From the NCBI RefSeq assembly GCF_009711935.1, contig NZ_VIKX01000020.1, positions 1 through 54,040 on the forward strand: a stretch of DNA of 54,040 nt, read 5' to 3'. Both the position numbers and the translations under genes were made by a program. Shown in pieces: positions 36,901-45,242 of the stretch (its first letter is position 1; each line of letters opens with the position of its first letter). Under the pieces are notes generated by a model that had not been told where the DNA came from, searched no databases, and saw only the letters and a program-made list of their open reading frames with translations. Origin of the DNA: Dolichospermum sp. UHCC 0259 (GTDB lineage: Bacteria > Cyanobacteriota > Cyanobacteriia > Cyanobacteriales > Nostocaceae).

Positions 36901-37211
36901 ACAATCAAAGCAGCATCAATACTTTTCCAATATTTACGCAATAAATTTCTTAATCCTACGCGATTCCGTTCTAAAATAATCCCCTGTGCAAGTGTAACTT
37001 CATAAACGGCAATTTGTCTATCAATACCATTTTCATCAAGTAATATATAGCCTAATTTTTGAGCATTAGTAGCAACATGATCATCAATACCTGTCAAATT
37101 TTCAGGAGTTGATAATAACTGAACATTCGCAAATGCTTGTCCTAAAAATTGCTTCCATTTTGCTTGGTTGTAACGTTGAGTAAATAGGTTTTCAATTTGT
37201 TGTTTTTTCAT
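33918..37211 (-). CDS. Eco57I-type N6-adenine DNA methylase (type IIG-like), operon partner of PLD-helicase
   Basis: The 1097-residue protein has an N-terminal region of unknown fold, a helical linker with the GAYYTPKEIVHYM motif (about residue 375), AdoMet motif I DPAIGSGAFP at 461, DIVIGNPPYVDS with catalytic NPPY at 703-706, and a long C-terminal target-recognition region (about 760-1070). This resembles BREX PglX/Eco57I-type methylases that contain their own specificity. Residues about 434-449 (SSKSKESYKSWF) are encoded by a segment matching the palindromic repeat at 40675-40719. It is the second gene of an operon, 14 bp after the helicase gene. The cut specificity is unknown. Confidence 0.85.
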   Translation of the reverse strand: MKKQQIENLFTQRYNQAKWKQFLGQAFANVQLLSTPENLTGIDDHVATNAQKLGYILLDENGIDRQIAVYEVTLAQGIILERNRVGLRNLLRKYWKSIDAALIVYHHPQDTNWRFTYVSELTGYDADGEFIEIKTEPKRYTYILGEGESVKTAIERFERIINKGNKVSLDDVKEAFSVEKLSKTFFEEYKKHYDIFCKYMVSQPGIYQTIFNGDEKAIRDFNKKLLGRIVFLYFIQKKGWLGVPENEDWGTGNHKFLTEQFNKFTHKDNFYPEFLSVLFFDTLNTKRANDLIELVKNQPCRIPYLNGGLFEEDHKNHRNLIFPDHLFANLFNFFDQYNFTIYEDDPNDHTIAVDPEMLGHIFENLLEDNKDKGAYYTPKEIVHYMCQESLIEYLNTYCLNYDFSDLGITLIEETQKELITQFIKKKEININILEKSSKSKESYKSWFRHLNIALDNVKICDPAIGSGAFPMGLLHEIFTAKQTLHTFEFGNTTNFNASDVKLNIIQNSIYGVDIERGAVDIARLRFWLSLIVDEPEPQALPNLDYKIVVGNSLVSKFGDDIINIDWEIKDVTQGSILVDVYQPQEILRKISDKQMQFFSPDSDKKKLAADIRDLKIDLLISQLQLMIKTKGMENKPTGTGKTLTKNTEIYLQTVGWKQNIKELKQLKNNPDKSLNFFDWKLDFPEVMNPPGGENVGFDIVIGNPPYVDSENMINQNPNLRDSIKNKYKTAQGNWDLFVVFIELGLLLNSNNGVFSFIIPNKVLSANYTLELRRLLTTKNILEIRDYSRLNIFKDANVYPVTMLIKSTKIKSNVKMTIMGTNEWIKSINLINEQIFYRDLLWDKYFFENEVVSILLKLSQNPIINERKSFQILGAATVNEAYLIKEKLRDIIQKDKCSKKLINTGTIDKWTSLWGKKKTQYIKGNYEFPTILDSEISEINTTRLLQAKSQKLIIAGMSCEIEAFLDINGEYLAGKSTTIIIDDLDNLKIYCAFLNSKSVSFYVKFNYHSLKMSGGYLNINKEIIGNIPLPTINHNIKDNIINVVDNLIFYKSQGKDTTALEQQIDNMVYKLYELTYEEVKIIDPENTLTEKEYADIKI

Positions 37212-37225
37212 AAATTTTCCTAAAA

Positions 37226-40200
37226 TTATTCAAAAGATTCAGAAATAATTAATACTGGCTTTTCAACCTTTCTTTTTTCTCCTTTTTGGACATTGGATGA
37301 ATCTACACTATATTTTTGAGCAATTTTATCAAGTTCTAAAATAGCAGTATCTAATTTTAACTTTTTCTTTTGCAACTTGTCAACATCAGCAGGTAAATTA
37401 GTGTATTTTCCTATATCAATTAACGTGATGATTTTCTGAATATTTTCCCTTTGTCTTTCCGTGATTTTAGGATGATTAATAATTTGAGATAGGAATTTTT
37501 TAGCATTTTGGGCTACACTACCTAATGCTTCTGGATCTATTTGTGATTGTACCAACTTATGTTCAAGATTTTCAAAATGTTCAATAGCTTTATTCACATG
37601 ATCATGATGATTAGCAATCAATTCACAATTTTTTTCATTTTCCTCAGCTTCAAAGATTTTAAATGCTGCTAAAGGTGTAATTTCTTTGGGTTGGTTATTA
37701 CTATCTATCCAATAAAATTCAAACTTTTTATCCGTCTTTAAAAATGCAACTGTACCATTTTGCAAATCAGGTTTTTTAATTGTGGTGGAACTTCTTCCAA
37801 CTCTGGATTTTAACGGAATTTTTTTGATTTTATCAAACCAAGTTTTATGTTTTTTTCTAAAGTTGCGTAAAAAGTAGAGAAATTTTAATCTTTCGTCTTG
37901 TTCTTCCTGATAATTTCCGCTAAAAAGTTTCACCTCATCTAAAATTTCATCAGTGGAAAATACTTGATTATCTTCCCCAAATGCAGTATGAAAAGCCTGA
38001 ATTTTCATGAAAGCAGTTTTGTTTAACTGAATTTGTGAATCTCCTTGTGCTGAAGGATAAAAAACATAATTATAAATCGCATTTGCTTTTGTACCAATCC
38101 GATTAATCCGTCCAATTCTCTGCATTAATTTAGTTGAGTTCCAAGGTGTATCATAGTGAATAATCACATTAGAACGATGTAAATTTACACCTTCGGCTAA
38201 AACTTCTGTGGTAATGATAATACTATAATCATTGACTTGTTTATCTACCGCACAATTAGCATCAAAATTATTAACAATAGTATCATAAAGCTGTTTTCTG
38301 TTTTTACTAGAAACTGCTAAAACATCCTTTGTAAATTTATCTTTTAAAGATTGGGCTAAATAATCAACAGTATCTTTAGATTCCGAAAATATAACTAACT
38401 TACCTTCTAAATTGGTTTTCTTATCAAAAAATAGGTTATTCAATTTAGCAATAAATACATCTAATTTTGGATCATTTTCGATTGCGTTCCAATCTTTTAC
38501 CAATTCTTGTAAAATTTGAGAATCTTTCTCTAAACTCTCAATAAAATCAGGTTTAAAATCTGTACTTTTGAAAGTTTGATTTTTAGGATTTTCTTCGCTT
38601 AATCTCTCAATTTCTTTCTCAATTTCTTCCTCACTCCAACCTTTGTCTAATAACTTGTTAATATTGGTATCAGGGGCTATAAATATTTTATCATTTGCAA
38701 ACATAGTAATCATTCTATCTGTGGCTTGTTGAAAATTAGTTAATGATTTTTTAAAAGCATAAAAACTACTTTCTAATCTTTTCACTAATTGGGTTTTCAT
38801 GATAAATGCTAATGATTTAGAAACTGTTTCCGCATTTTCATAATACTTACTTTGAATTTCTGGATTTAAACCTGCAATAGCTTGATAACGACTATATGTA
38901 AGTTGTTCTTTACCAGTTAAACAAATCACAGTTTTATGAAATAACTCATTTAATTTTTCATCCATGAGATATTCCACTTTTTGAGGTGGTTCTACTTGAG
39001 GAAATATAATTCCTTGCGCTGCTAAATCTAATTTATATTCAATAATATTTTCTAAGTCTGTTCTAGTTCTTCTAATGGTAATAGGTTCAATTACCTTACT
39101 TCTAATTTCTCCATAAATCCTTCTTAGTTTATTAACATCTAATTCTTCAAATCGTTTCAAACTTTTATACTGTTCCATTAAAGGATTAAAAAAAGCAGTT
39201 AAATTTGTAATTGGTAAAGTTGACTGTCTCGCATCTTGAAACATTTGGATTTGATAAAAAATATCATCTGGACGATTATTTAAAGGTGTTGCAGATACTA
39301 AAATTACCTTTTTTTGATTACCTGCAATTAAACCCTGATTGACTCTAGGACTTTTACAAATTAATTGCAAGTTTTGAAAAGCACCAGTTTTATGATTACG
39401 AAATTTATGAGCTTCGTCAACTATGACTAAATCATATTCTTCTTTGTTCCAATAATCTTGATGTTCTGTTAATATTTTATCAAGACTACCATTGGTAATA
39501 AATTTGGTGTATTTGTCAAGATTAAAATATTTGAAAGTGTTTTTCCAGTTCTTTTCTACTGCTGGAGGATAAACAACTAAGATTTTAGTATTGTTTCTGC
39601 CATTTTCCATTAAAAACCTTTTCGCTACCATTGCTGCAATGACGGTTTTACCTAATCCCACCACATCAGCTAAGATAAAGCCATTGTGTTTTATCAGCAT
39701 ATTAAAACCTTCATTTACAGCATCTACTTGATAAGAAAGTTTTTTAAAGTTTTCGGGTAAATCACCAATAGAATCAGCATCATAATTAATATTATCACTA
39801 AAATATTCACTTAGCAATTTTATATATAATTCAAAGGGAGTTGTTTCTGTATTCAAATAAGTGTTTTTAGGAATGTTTTTGATATCAACTGGTAATATAT
39901 CAACAGATTCAGCCCAAAGTTTCTCAAATTCTGCTGTAGCAAATTGGACATCATCATATTCCGTTAATTGGACATTAAACTCATAATTATAAAAATTGCC
40001 CCCACCCAAACCGGGATCTGTTAGATTAGAAGAACCAGTTATTGCTGTAGCTGGTGTATGTTGATTAAATGGTTCAGGACGTAAAATATAAACTTTCGCG
40101 TGAATCTTTTTTTCTGGATGTGCTTTGACTTGAATTTTGCCTTGAATTATGTCATCAATAAATTGCAAAATCCCTTTTTCAGTCTCTTGATCATAATTAG

Positions 40201-40498
40201 CATTTTCAATATCTTTTTGAATTTCCTTGATAAAATCTTCCCTTGTTTTTTCGTCGTGTTTAAAAAATTCCAGTCCAGATTTTTGAGCATCTGCCAGCAT
40301 TTTATCAACATTGATTCCTACTAATATTCTAATCTGGGGAACTTTGTCTAAAAACGGTCTAATTCTAAAATAACCTGATGCTCTAAAATAGCCTACTAAA
40401 GCATCAAAATATTGAATATTAGGATTATATGTAAATACCCCTTCAAACTTCTTAATTAGGGTATTTTCTTCGCTATTTGTGAAAAATTTTGTTGACAT
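37226..40498 (-). CDS. PLD-domain SNF2-family helicase, defence/restriction type
   Basis: The 1090-residue protein has an N-terminal phospholipase D-like domain with one HxK motif (H133-x-K135) and GSSNLT at 155-160, then a SNF2-like motor: Walker A GLGKT at 281-285, DEAH at 361-364, SATPLNN, and helicase C VLAEGVNLHRSNVIIHYDTPW and QRIGRINRIG at about 790. A single-HKD PLD domain can be a nuclease (dimerising) as in BfiI-like enzymes. The gene precedes the methylase by 14 bp. Together they resemble a two-protein restriction or defence system with the nuclease in the helicase; not assigned to a named type. Confidence 0.88.
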   Translation of the reverse strand: MSTKFFTNSEENTLIKKFEGVFTYNPNIQYFDALVGYFRASGYFRIRPFLDKVPQIRILVGINVDKMLADAQKSGLEFFKHDEKTREDFIKEIQKDIENANYDQETEKGILQFIDDIIQGKIQVKAHPEKKIHAKVYILRPEPFNQHTPATAITGSSNLTDPGLGGGNFYNYEFNVQLTEYDDVQFATAEFEKLWAESVDILPVDIKNIPKNTYLNTETTPFELYIKLLSEYFSDNINYDADSIGDLPENFKKLSYQVDAVNEGFNMLIKHNGFILADVVGLGKTVIAAMVAKRFLMENGRNNTKILVVYPPAVEKNWKNTFKYFNLDKYTKFITNGSLDKILTEHQDYWNKEEYDLVIVDEAHKFRNHKTGAFQNLQLICKSPRVNQGLIAGNQKKVILVSATPLNNRPDDIFYQIQMFQDARQSTLPITNLTAFFNPLMEQYKSLKRFEELDVNKLRRIYGEIRSKVIEPITIRRTRTDLENIIEYKLDLAAQGIIFPQVEPPQKVEYLMDEKLNELFHKTVICLTGKEQLTYSRYQAIAGLNPEIQSKYYENAETVSKSLAFIMKTQLVKRLESSFYAFKKSLTNFQQATDRMITMFANDKIFIAPDTNINKLLDKGWSEEEIEKEIERLSEENPKNQTFKSTDFKPDFIESLEKDSQILQELVKDWNAIENDPKLDVFIAKLNNLFFDKKTNLEGKLVIFSESKDTVDYLAQSLKDKFTKDVLAVSSKNRKQLYDTIVNNFDANCAVDKQVNDYSIIITTEVLAEGVNLHRSNVIIHYDTPWNSTKLMQRIGRINRIGTKANAIYNYVFYPSAQGDSQIQLNKTAFMKIQAFHTAFGEDNQVFSTDEILDEVKLFSGNYQEEQDERLKFLYFLRNFRKKHKTWFDKIKKIPLKSRVGRSSTTIKKPDLQNGTVAFLKTDKKFEFYWIDSNNQPKEITPLAAFKIFEAEENEKNCELIANHHDHVNKAIEHFENLEHKLVQSQIDPEALGSVAQNAKKFLSQIINHPKITERQRENIQKIITLIDIGKYTNLPADVDKLQKKKLKLDTAILELDKIAQKYSVDSSNVQKGEKRKVEKPVLIISESFE

Positions 40499-40512
40499 AT
40501 TTATGTGTAAAT

Positions 40513-40793
40513 GTCCAAACTATGATTTTTAGGATTATTTTGATGAAGATGAGAAAAAAGTCCAAACTATGATTTTTAGGATTATTTTGATGAAGATGAG
40601 GGATTCATCATAAAAATCATCAAAATCACAGTTTAGACGTTACATAGTATACATAGAATATGAAATAACACAACGTCTGAACTATGATTTATAGGATTCC
40701 TTTGATTTGCTTGATTTTTAGAATTATTTTGATGAAGATGAGGGATTCATCATAAAAATCATCAAAATCACAAAAATCATAGTTTAGACGTTA
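40513..40793. repeat. Cluster of palindromic repeats upstream of the helicase
   Basis: GTCCAAACTATGATTTTTAG-type units occur twice as identical 41-bp copies (40513-40553 and 40560-40600), followed by their inverted counterpart (to 40641, ending GTTTAGACGTT), and by a second complete palindrome at 40672-40793 that starts AACGTCTGAACTATG and ends CATAGTTTAGACGTT. All arms share GATGAAGATGAG and its complement. This MITE-like cluster fills the 297 bp upstream of the helicase gene where its promoter should be. Confidence 0.85.
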
Positions 40794-40795
40794 AT

Positions 40796-41143
40796 TTAAA
40801 ATTGCTCTAAATACTGATTAAGATCCTCGATAACACGGGTAAGTTCCGCTTCTGTAGTTAAACGAATCCCGATATTGCGAATTGTTAACAAAACTTTAGC
40901 CGCAAAGGGAGTAGGCCAGATATTAGGATTGCAGAATATTTCTATGAATACATCCCCAGTGTAACGATACTCTAAAGACGGTTGGGGACTGACTTTACCT
41001 GTTCCTGGAGTTTTGTTAGCAACAACTTTGAGGCTTTTCATTAATTCATCTATTGCTGCTTTTAATTCTTGCGCTGCTTGGGGTGAAAAACTGACGGAAA
41101 CAGAACCTTCTACTAGATTCAGTGTGAGAGGTACAGAAGACAT
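40796..41143 (-). CDS. Hypothetical protein, cyanobacterial
   Basis: The 115-residue protein has an N-terminal half with LTLNLVEGSVSVSFSPQAAQ and a central segment SLEYRYTGDVFIEIFCNPNI, with no recognised domain or signal. It looks like a small soluble alpha/beta protein. Its stop codon abuts the palindromic repeat cluster, so the gene end is close to repeat insertion. I do not recognise the family and do not infer function. Confidence 0.55.
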   Translation of the reverse strand: MSSVPLTLNLVEGSVSVSFSPQAAQELKAAIDELMKSLKVVANKTPGTGKVSPQPSLEYRYTGDVFIEIFCNPNIWPTPFAAKVLLTIRNIGIRLTTEAELTRVIEDLNQYLEQF

Positions 41144-41533
41144 AAGCTACTTATTAACAATTATTTGTAATTATCCATATTACCGGAAGATGCTCTCTAG
41201 AATATTTCTAACTTTTGCAAAGATTCCTAAATCTGCATTTTTGGATTTTAATTATAATTAATCTCAATAAAATCTCAATTATTTTTCGTAGGTTGGGTTA
41301 AGGAACGCAACCCAACAAATTTGCGGAAATGTTGGGTTTCACTTCGTTCTACCCAACCTACAATTTTCTTCATACCAAGCGGATTCAGTCATAAAGAGAT
41401 AAATTCTTAATTAGCAAGTTTTGACTTATTTCCTATATAGTTCTTCCTAGAAATAAATACTTATTGGTGTACAGTAGGAGTTAAAGAAAATAAATTCTCT
41501 ATTCGTTTTTTCACAAATCACAATTATAAATAT
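41144..41533. other. Intergenic region with dispersed repeat
   Basis: The gap between a divergent pair of genes contains the compact inverted repeat at 41288-41361 and otherwise AT-rich sequence. No ORF, RNA or operator was identified. Confidence 0.45.
41288..41361. repeat. Dispersed inverted repeat (GTAGGTTGGGTT family)
   Basis: GTAGGTTGGGTTAAGGAACG with the internal hairpin GTTGGGTT/AACCCAAC is followed by GTTGGGTTTCACTTCGTTCT and ACCCAACCTAC. The two ends are inverted copies. It is the compact relative of 17299-17550. Confidence 0.75.
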
Positions 41534-42436
41534 ATGACTTACGATAACCGCACTGAAGTAAGAAAAGTTTTAATTATCACTTTACTGCTGAATGTATTTG
41601 TGATGGGGTTAAAAGCCCTTGTGGGTCATTGGACAGGTTCTTTAAGCTTACTGGCTGATGCCTTACATAGTGTGACGGATAGTGCCAATAATGTTTTAGG
41701 ATTAGTGGCGATTAAGTTTTCTTCACCGTTACCAGATCGAGAGCATCCCTACGGACATAATAAGTTTGAAGCTGTGGGGGCTTTGGGGATAGCTGCGTTT
41801 TTAGGAATAGCCTGTTTTGAAATTGTCCAGGGCGCAGTAGAAAGGATTCTTAAAGGTGGTGAACCTGTGAGAGTATCACCTCCAGAGTTGTGGTTATTAC
41901 TGATTGTGTTGGGAGTAAATATTTTTGTCGCCTTTTATGAACGAAATGTGGGAAAAAGGGTAGGTAGTTCGATTTTAATTGCTGATGCTACCCATACGAT
42001 GAGTGATATCTGGGTGACGATTTCGGTTATTGGTGGTTTGATTGGTGTGTGGCTGGGTTATCAATGGTTAGATGTATTACTAGCTTTCCCGGTGGCTTTA
42101 CTGGTATTTTGGAGTGGTTGGTCAGTTTTAAAAGAAAATTTACCTTGGTTGGTGGACCAAATGGCGATCGCCCCCGAAACAATTCATGCGATCGCAGTTT
42201 CCGTTCCCGGTGTCCTCAACTGTCATGATATCGCTTCTCGTGGTGTCATTGGTCGTCAAGTGTTTATAGAAATGCACCTCATTGTAGATGCACCCGATGT
42301 AGAAACCGCCCACAACATCACGGAAGAAGTTGAAAGACAACTAGAACAACGTTTTCATCCTGTGAGGATTTTAATTCATGTTGAGCCACCTGCATATCAG
42401 TCTCAGAGCATAACTTTTGAATCAGAACACAGATGA
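41534..42436 (+). CDS. Cation diffusion facilitator (CDF) transporter
   Basis: The 300-residue protein has about six membrane segments, metal-binding motifs ADALHSVTDSANN (TM2) and ADATHTMSDI (TM5), and a cytoplasmic C-terminal domain (about 215-290) with a His/Asp-rich VFIEMHLIVDAPDVETAHNITEEVE. CDF transporters export Zn, Co, Fe or Mn across the membrane. The metal cannot be predicted from the sequence alone. No regulator is adjacent. Confidence 0.92.
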   Translation: MTYDNRTEVRKVLIITLLLNVFVMGLKALVGHWTGSLSLLADALHSVTDSANNVLGLVAIKFSSPLPDREHPYGHNKFEAVGALGIAAFLGIACFEIVQGAVERILKGGEPVRVSPPELWLLLIVLGVNIFVAFYERNVGKRVGSSILIADATHTMSDIWVTISVIGGLIGVWLGYQWLDVLLAFPVALLVFWSGWSVLKENLPWLVDQMAIAPETIHAIAVSVPGVLNCHDIASRGVIGRQVFIEMHLIVDAPDVETAHNITEEVERQLEQRFHPVRILIHVEPPAYQSQSITFESEHR

Positions 42437-42453
42437 TTTCGTAGCCAATAATT

Positions 42454-42714
42454 TTATTTTTCCAACCGCACCGCGTACCACTGCAAATATTCTCCAGGCC
42501 CCACATCTAAATCGCAACTTGTATCCAGCAAATATTGTGCTTGTTCGGTAACAGACTCAAATTTTTGCACATCCAGGGGTAAATCCGCGAATGGAATTTG
42601 TGATAAAGTTTTTTCCAACTTGACTAATAATTCCGCTACTGTCAGAAATTGTTCTGGTTGATTTGTCTCTAAAACAACAAAATCATCCTGTTGATACATT
42701 AATTGATTTGGCAT
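42454..42714 (-). CDS. crr7: Chlororespiratory reduction 7 (CRR7)-like protein
   Basis: The 86-residue protein matches the Crr7 family by MYQQDDFVVLETNQPEQFL, VAELLVKLEKTL, KFESVTEQAQYLLDTSCDLDVGPG and the C-terminal WYAVRLEK. In plastids CRR7 is needed for assembly of the NDH complex; the cyanobacterial role is inferred. The ATG at 42714 (MPNQLMYQQ) is chosen; a longer frame starts inside a TTGGTCA tandem array and is spurious. Confidence 0.72.
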   Translation of the reverse strand: MPNQLMYQQDDFVVLETNQPEQFLTVAELLVKLEKTLSQIPFADLPLDVQKFESVTEQAQYLLDTSCDLDVGPGEYLQWYAVRLEK

Positions 42715-42726
42715 TTTTGATAATTG

Positions 42727-42761
42727 TTGGTCATTGGTCATTGGTCATTGGTCATTGGTCA
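42727..42761. repeat. Heptamer tandem repeat (TTGGTCA)x5
   Basis: Five perfect TTGGTCA units lie between the crr7-like gene and sasA, followed by CTTCTT-rich and CTCCTGA-rich simple repeats to about 42875. It creates an artefactual N-terminal extension of the crr7-like frame. Confidence 0.92.
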
Positions 42762-42877
42762 TAAACTATTCTTCTTTCTTCTTCTTCTTCTTCCTCCTTC
42801 TTCTTCCTCCTGAACTCCTGATAGCGAAGCGTGGCGTTAGCCATACTCCTGAACTCCTGACTCCTGACTCCTTCTTC

Positions 42878-44065
42878 CTACGATGGATATACTGGCATTG
42901 TAAAATGAAACCATGCACCACCGTGAGGGGATGAATCTACCCAAATTTGACCGTAATGGGCGCGGATAATGCGTTGACATAAACAAAGACCAATTCCATA
43001 TCCATCCGTGCCTCGATCGCGCTGGAGACGGAAAAGATTCTCAAAAATGCGATCGCGGTTTTCTTCAGGAATCCCTAGACCTGAGTCACCGACACTAAAT
43101 TGGACTTTTTGGGTAGTTCGATGTAGTCCGGCTACAGTGATAATACCACCAACAGGTGTATATTTGATGGCGTTATCTAAAAGATTAACTAGGACTTGGC
43201 GAATGCGTTCCGGATCAGCATATACATTGGGTAAATCTTGGGGAATATCTGTTTCCACCGTTTGGGATTTGGCTGTGTAGCGATCGCTCAATTCCTCTAA
43301 TACTTGTAAACACAATTCCCCCAATTGTAACTTTTGTGGTATGATCGGCAATTCTATATCCTCACCTCGCCCAACCTGTAACAAATCAGCAATCATCCGA
43401 TCAATGATCCGTGTTTGTGTCCGGGCTTGTTTTAATAAATGTATGGCCAGTCCTGGTTTTAGGCGTGGAAATTCCCCTGTATCTGGATTGTAATTAGATT
43501 GAAGAGTTTCAATAGCGATCGCCGCAGCCGTCAGAGGATTGCGAAGATCATGGGCTAAAATGGCAATCACTCGGTCTTTAAACAGTAACTGTTCTTGCAG
43601 TCTCTCCTTTTCCTGCTTCAGACGGAAAATTTCATCCCCTAGTTGAATTGCCGCCGCCGAGTTAGCAACAGAATGAATAGTAGACTTAGGCGCAATCACC
43701 TGACTCTTTTCATCCAAAAATTCCGGCGAATCTTCCTGCAACTTCAAAAAAGTGGTAACAGCGTTTTGCCAACGTGGCCACCAAATTTTTAATTGCGGAA
43801 TAATATTAGTACCAGCAATAGTTTGTTGGGGTTCAGGATGAATTTTAACTAAAGCAGGAGTTGCTACTAACTTAAAGTGTTCGGCTAAATAGGGTTGTTC
43901 GCCAACATCAATAATTTGTAGTTCAAAACTATACCCAGCCTCTAATTCTTTTAAATACACCCGAATTTGCTGCACTTGTTGACGGGACTGAGGTCGCCCA
44001 TCAATAAACAGCAGCAGTTGGAGTGGAGCCTCAGAAGAAATAGGCTGATCCTGGGAAACTTGCAT
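42878..44065 (-). CDS. sasA: Circadian output histidine kinase SasA
   Basis: The protein of about 395 residues has a KaiB-like N-terminal domain ([20 protein letters not shown] and [22 protein letters not shown], about residues 15-100) followed by a kinase core: H-box [11 protein letters not shown] with H172, N-box [15 protein letters not shown]1 VGDSGLGIP and G2 DGYGIGLCL. SasA binds KaiC and phosphorylates RpaA to drive clock output. kaiABC and rpaA are not in the window. An upstream TTG at 44092 gives a longer form, but ATG 44065 ([10 protein letters not shown]) matches homologues. Confidence 0.93.
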   Translation of the reverse strand: MQVSQDQPISSEAPLQLLLFIDGRPQSRQQVQQIRVYLKELEAGYSFELQIIDVGEQPYLAEHFKLVATPALVKIHPEPQQTIAGTNIIPQLKIWWPRWQNAVTTFLKLQEDSPEFLDEKSQVIAPKSTIHSVANSAAAIQLGDEIFRLKQEKERLQEQLLFKDRVIAILAHDLRNPLTAAAIAIETLQSNYNPDTGEFPRLKPGLAIHLLKQARTQTRIIDRMIADLLQVGRGEDIELPIIPQKLQLGELCLQVLEELSDRYTAKSQTVETDIPQDLPNVYADPERIRQVLVNLLDNAIKYTPVGGIITVAGLHRTTQKVQFSVGDSGLGIPEENRDRIFENLFRLQRDRGTDGYGIGLCLCQRIIRAHYGQIWVDSSPHGGAWFHFTMPVYPS

Positions 44066-44733
44066 GACATCTTGTTTCAGCACTGGTAACAACCTGGGGA
44101 CGCTTTACAGACGGTGAAATGAACTGACGTTGCTTAATGGCCGTTTTTTTCTAATTTAATATCTATTTTAGATTCTTCCTACTGCAATCCGATCTAGATT
44201 TTTGGGTAGAAACGGATTTTTTCGGAATTTTGTTGCCATTTGCTCTTACTTTTACAGCTAATAGGCTTCTAGTCAGGAATTGTTGAAGCTATCGTCACCT
44301 CCTTTAGCAATTATTTACATAACGCAAAAAATAGCCCTAGCAGGAGTTAAGAATCCCTTAAGGTAGGCTTTTGCCATATATTCTGTAACTCATTCAAGTG
44401 CATACCAACCTATAGCTCATTATCTAACACCAATGCAACTAGCGATCGCTTCCCCAATAGAAGCATTAAATCATCTCTGAGCCGTCCATCAATTCTTGCA
44501 AACAGCCAAAGAGTTGCTTTACTCCCAGCTTACCACTTCAAACCCTTAGCGAAAACTTTCTATCAGTTCCTCAAAACCTATAACCGCCACTATTGGCGTT
44601 ACCAAGCAATATTCCATTCACCAAGGAATGTATAAATTTAGACTATAGACATTCTTGAAAATAAAGTAAATTAGGCGATCGCCATTCCTGCTATACAATA
44701 ATTTCAACTTCAAGAACATATCCCCATAATGGA
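44066..44733. other. Long gap with an uninterpreted open frame
   Basis: About 668 bp with no confident gene. One plus-strand frame from about 44353 to 44635 is open for 94 codons but has no start codon; its C-terminal part (FYQFLKTYNRHYWRYQAIF) is vaguely protein-like. It could be a decayed gene or chance. No RNA motif or repeat array was found beyond a HIP1 site near 44443. Confidence 0.4.
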
Positions 44734-44922
44734 ATGGAAATTGTATTTCTCGTTGAAGATAATCCAGATGGTGGTTATACAGCCACAGCATTAGGTCAAT
44801 CAATTTTTACTCAAGCTGATGACATAGAAACACTGCGAGTAATGATTCGTGACGCTGTTCACTGTCATTTTCCTGATAAAGAAAAACGTCCTAAAATTAT
44901 TCAGTTACAAAACATTCTCTAA
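44734..44922 (+). CDS. Orphan HicB-like protein
   Basis: The 62-residue protein (MEIVFLVEDNPDGGYTATALGQSIFTQADDIETLRVMIRDAV) belongs to the short HicB-like family that is often encoded next to a HicA/YcfA-type toxin. Here no hicA-type gene flanks it; the next gene is a membrane protein 5 bp downstream. It may be a solitary antitoxin relative. The ATG at 44734 gives the typical N-terminus. Confidence 0.72.
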   Translation: MEIVFLVEDNPDGGYTATALGQSIFTQADDIETLRVMIRDAVHCHFPDKEKRPKIIQLQNIL

Positions 44923-44927
44923 ACAAC

Positions 44928-45242
44928 ATGAACTTAAAAGATATCAAAGAAAAATTATTCCCCATCTTCAAAATTATATCCATCGCACTCATCACCAGTG
45001 CAATAGGCTTAGAATTATGGAATATCCAAACATCAATCACTAACAGTCAACTACCAAGTATCTTAACTCCACCTTTAATCATTGCTCATATTGCGCTCTC
45101 GGCTCATTTTCTCGAAGCCTTAATTGCTGCTTATTATGCACCTGAACGCAATCAGATATCAATCAAATATGCAGCTTATACATTTTTTGTAGGTATATTT
45201 GGTTTATTAGAATTATTTAACAATGATCAAGAACAAGGATGA
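44928..45242 (+). CDS. Small membrane protein downstream of HicB-like gene
   Basis: The 104-residue protein has three hydrophobic segments (residues 15-30, 45-68 and 80-96). I recognise no family. It starts 5 bp after the HicB-like stop codon, suggesting cotranscription. The combination of HicB-like gene and membrane protein is unusual for a toxin-antitoxin pair, and a toxin function is not claimed. Confidence 0.6.
   Translation: MNLKDIKEKLFPIFKIISIALITSAIGLELWNIQTSITNSQLPSILTPPLIIAHIALSAHFLEALIAAYYAPERNQISIKYAAYTFFVGIFGLLELFNNDQEQG

Noticed and set aside
33918-40498. Assignment of the helicase/methylase pair to DISARM or BREX
   Set aside because: DISARM needs drmA/drmB-type genes and BREX needs brxC/pglZ-type genes; none is present beside this pair.
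40513-40793. Repeat cluster as a CRISPR array
   Set aside because: Units are palindromic and nearly contiguous, without similarly sized unique spacers, and no cas gene is present.
44353-44635. 94-codon open frame in the gap after sasA
   Set aside because: No start codon and no recognised homology; protein-like appearance is limited to the last 25 codons, so it is only mentioned in the gap note.
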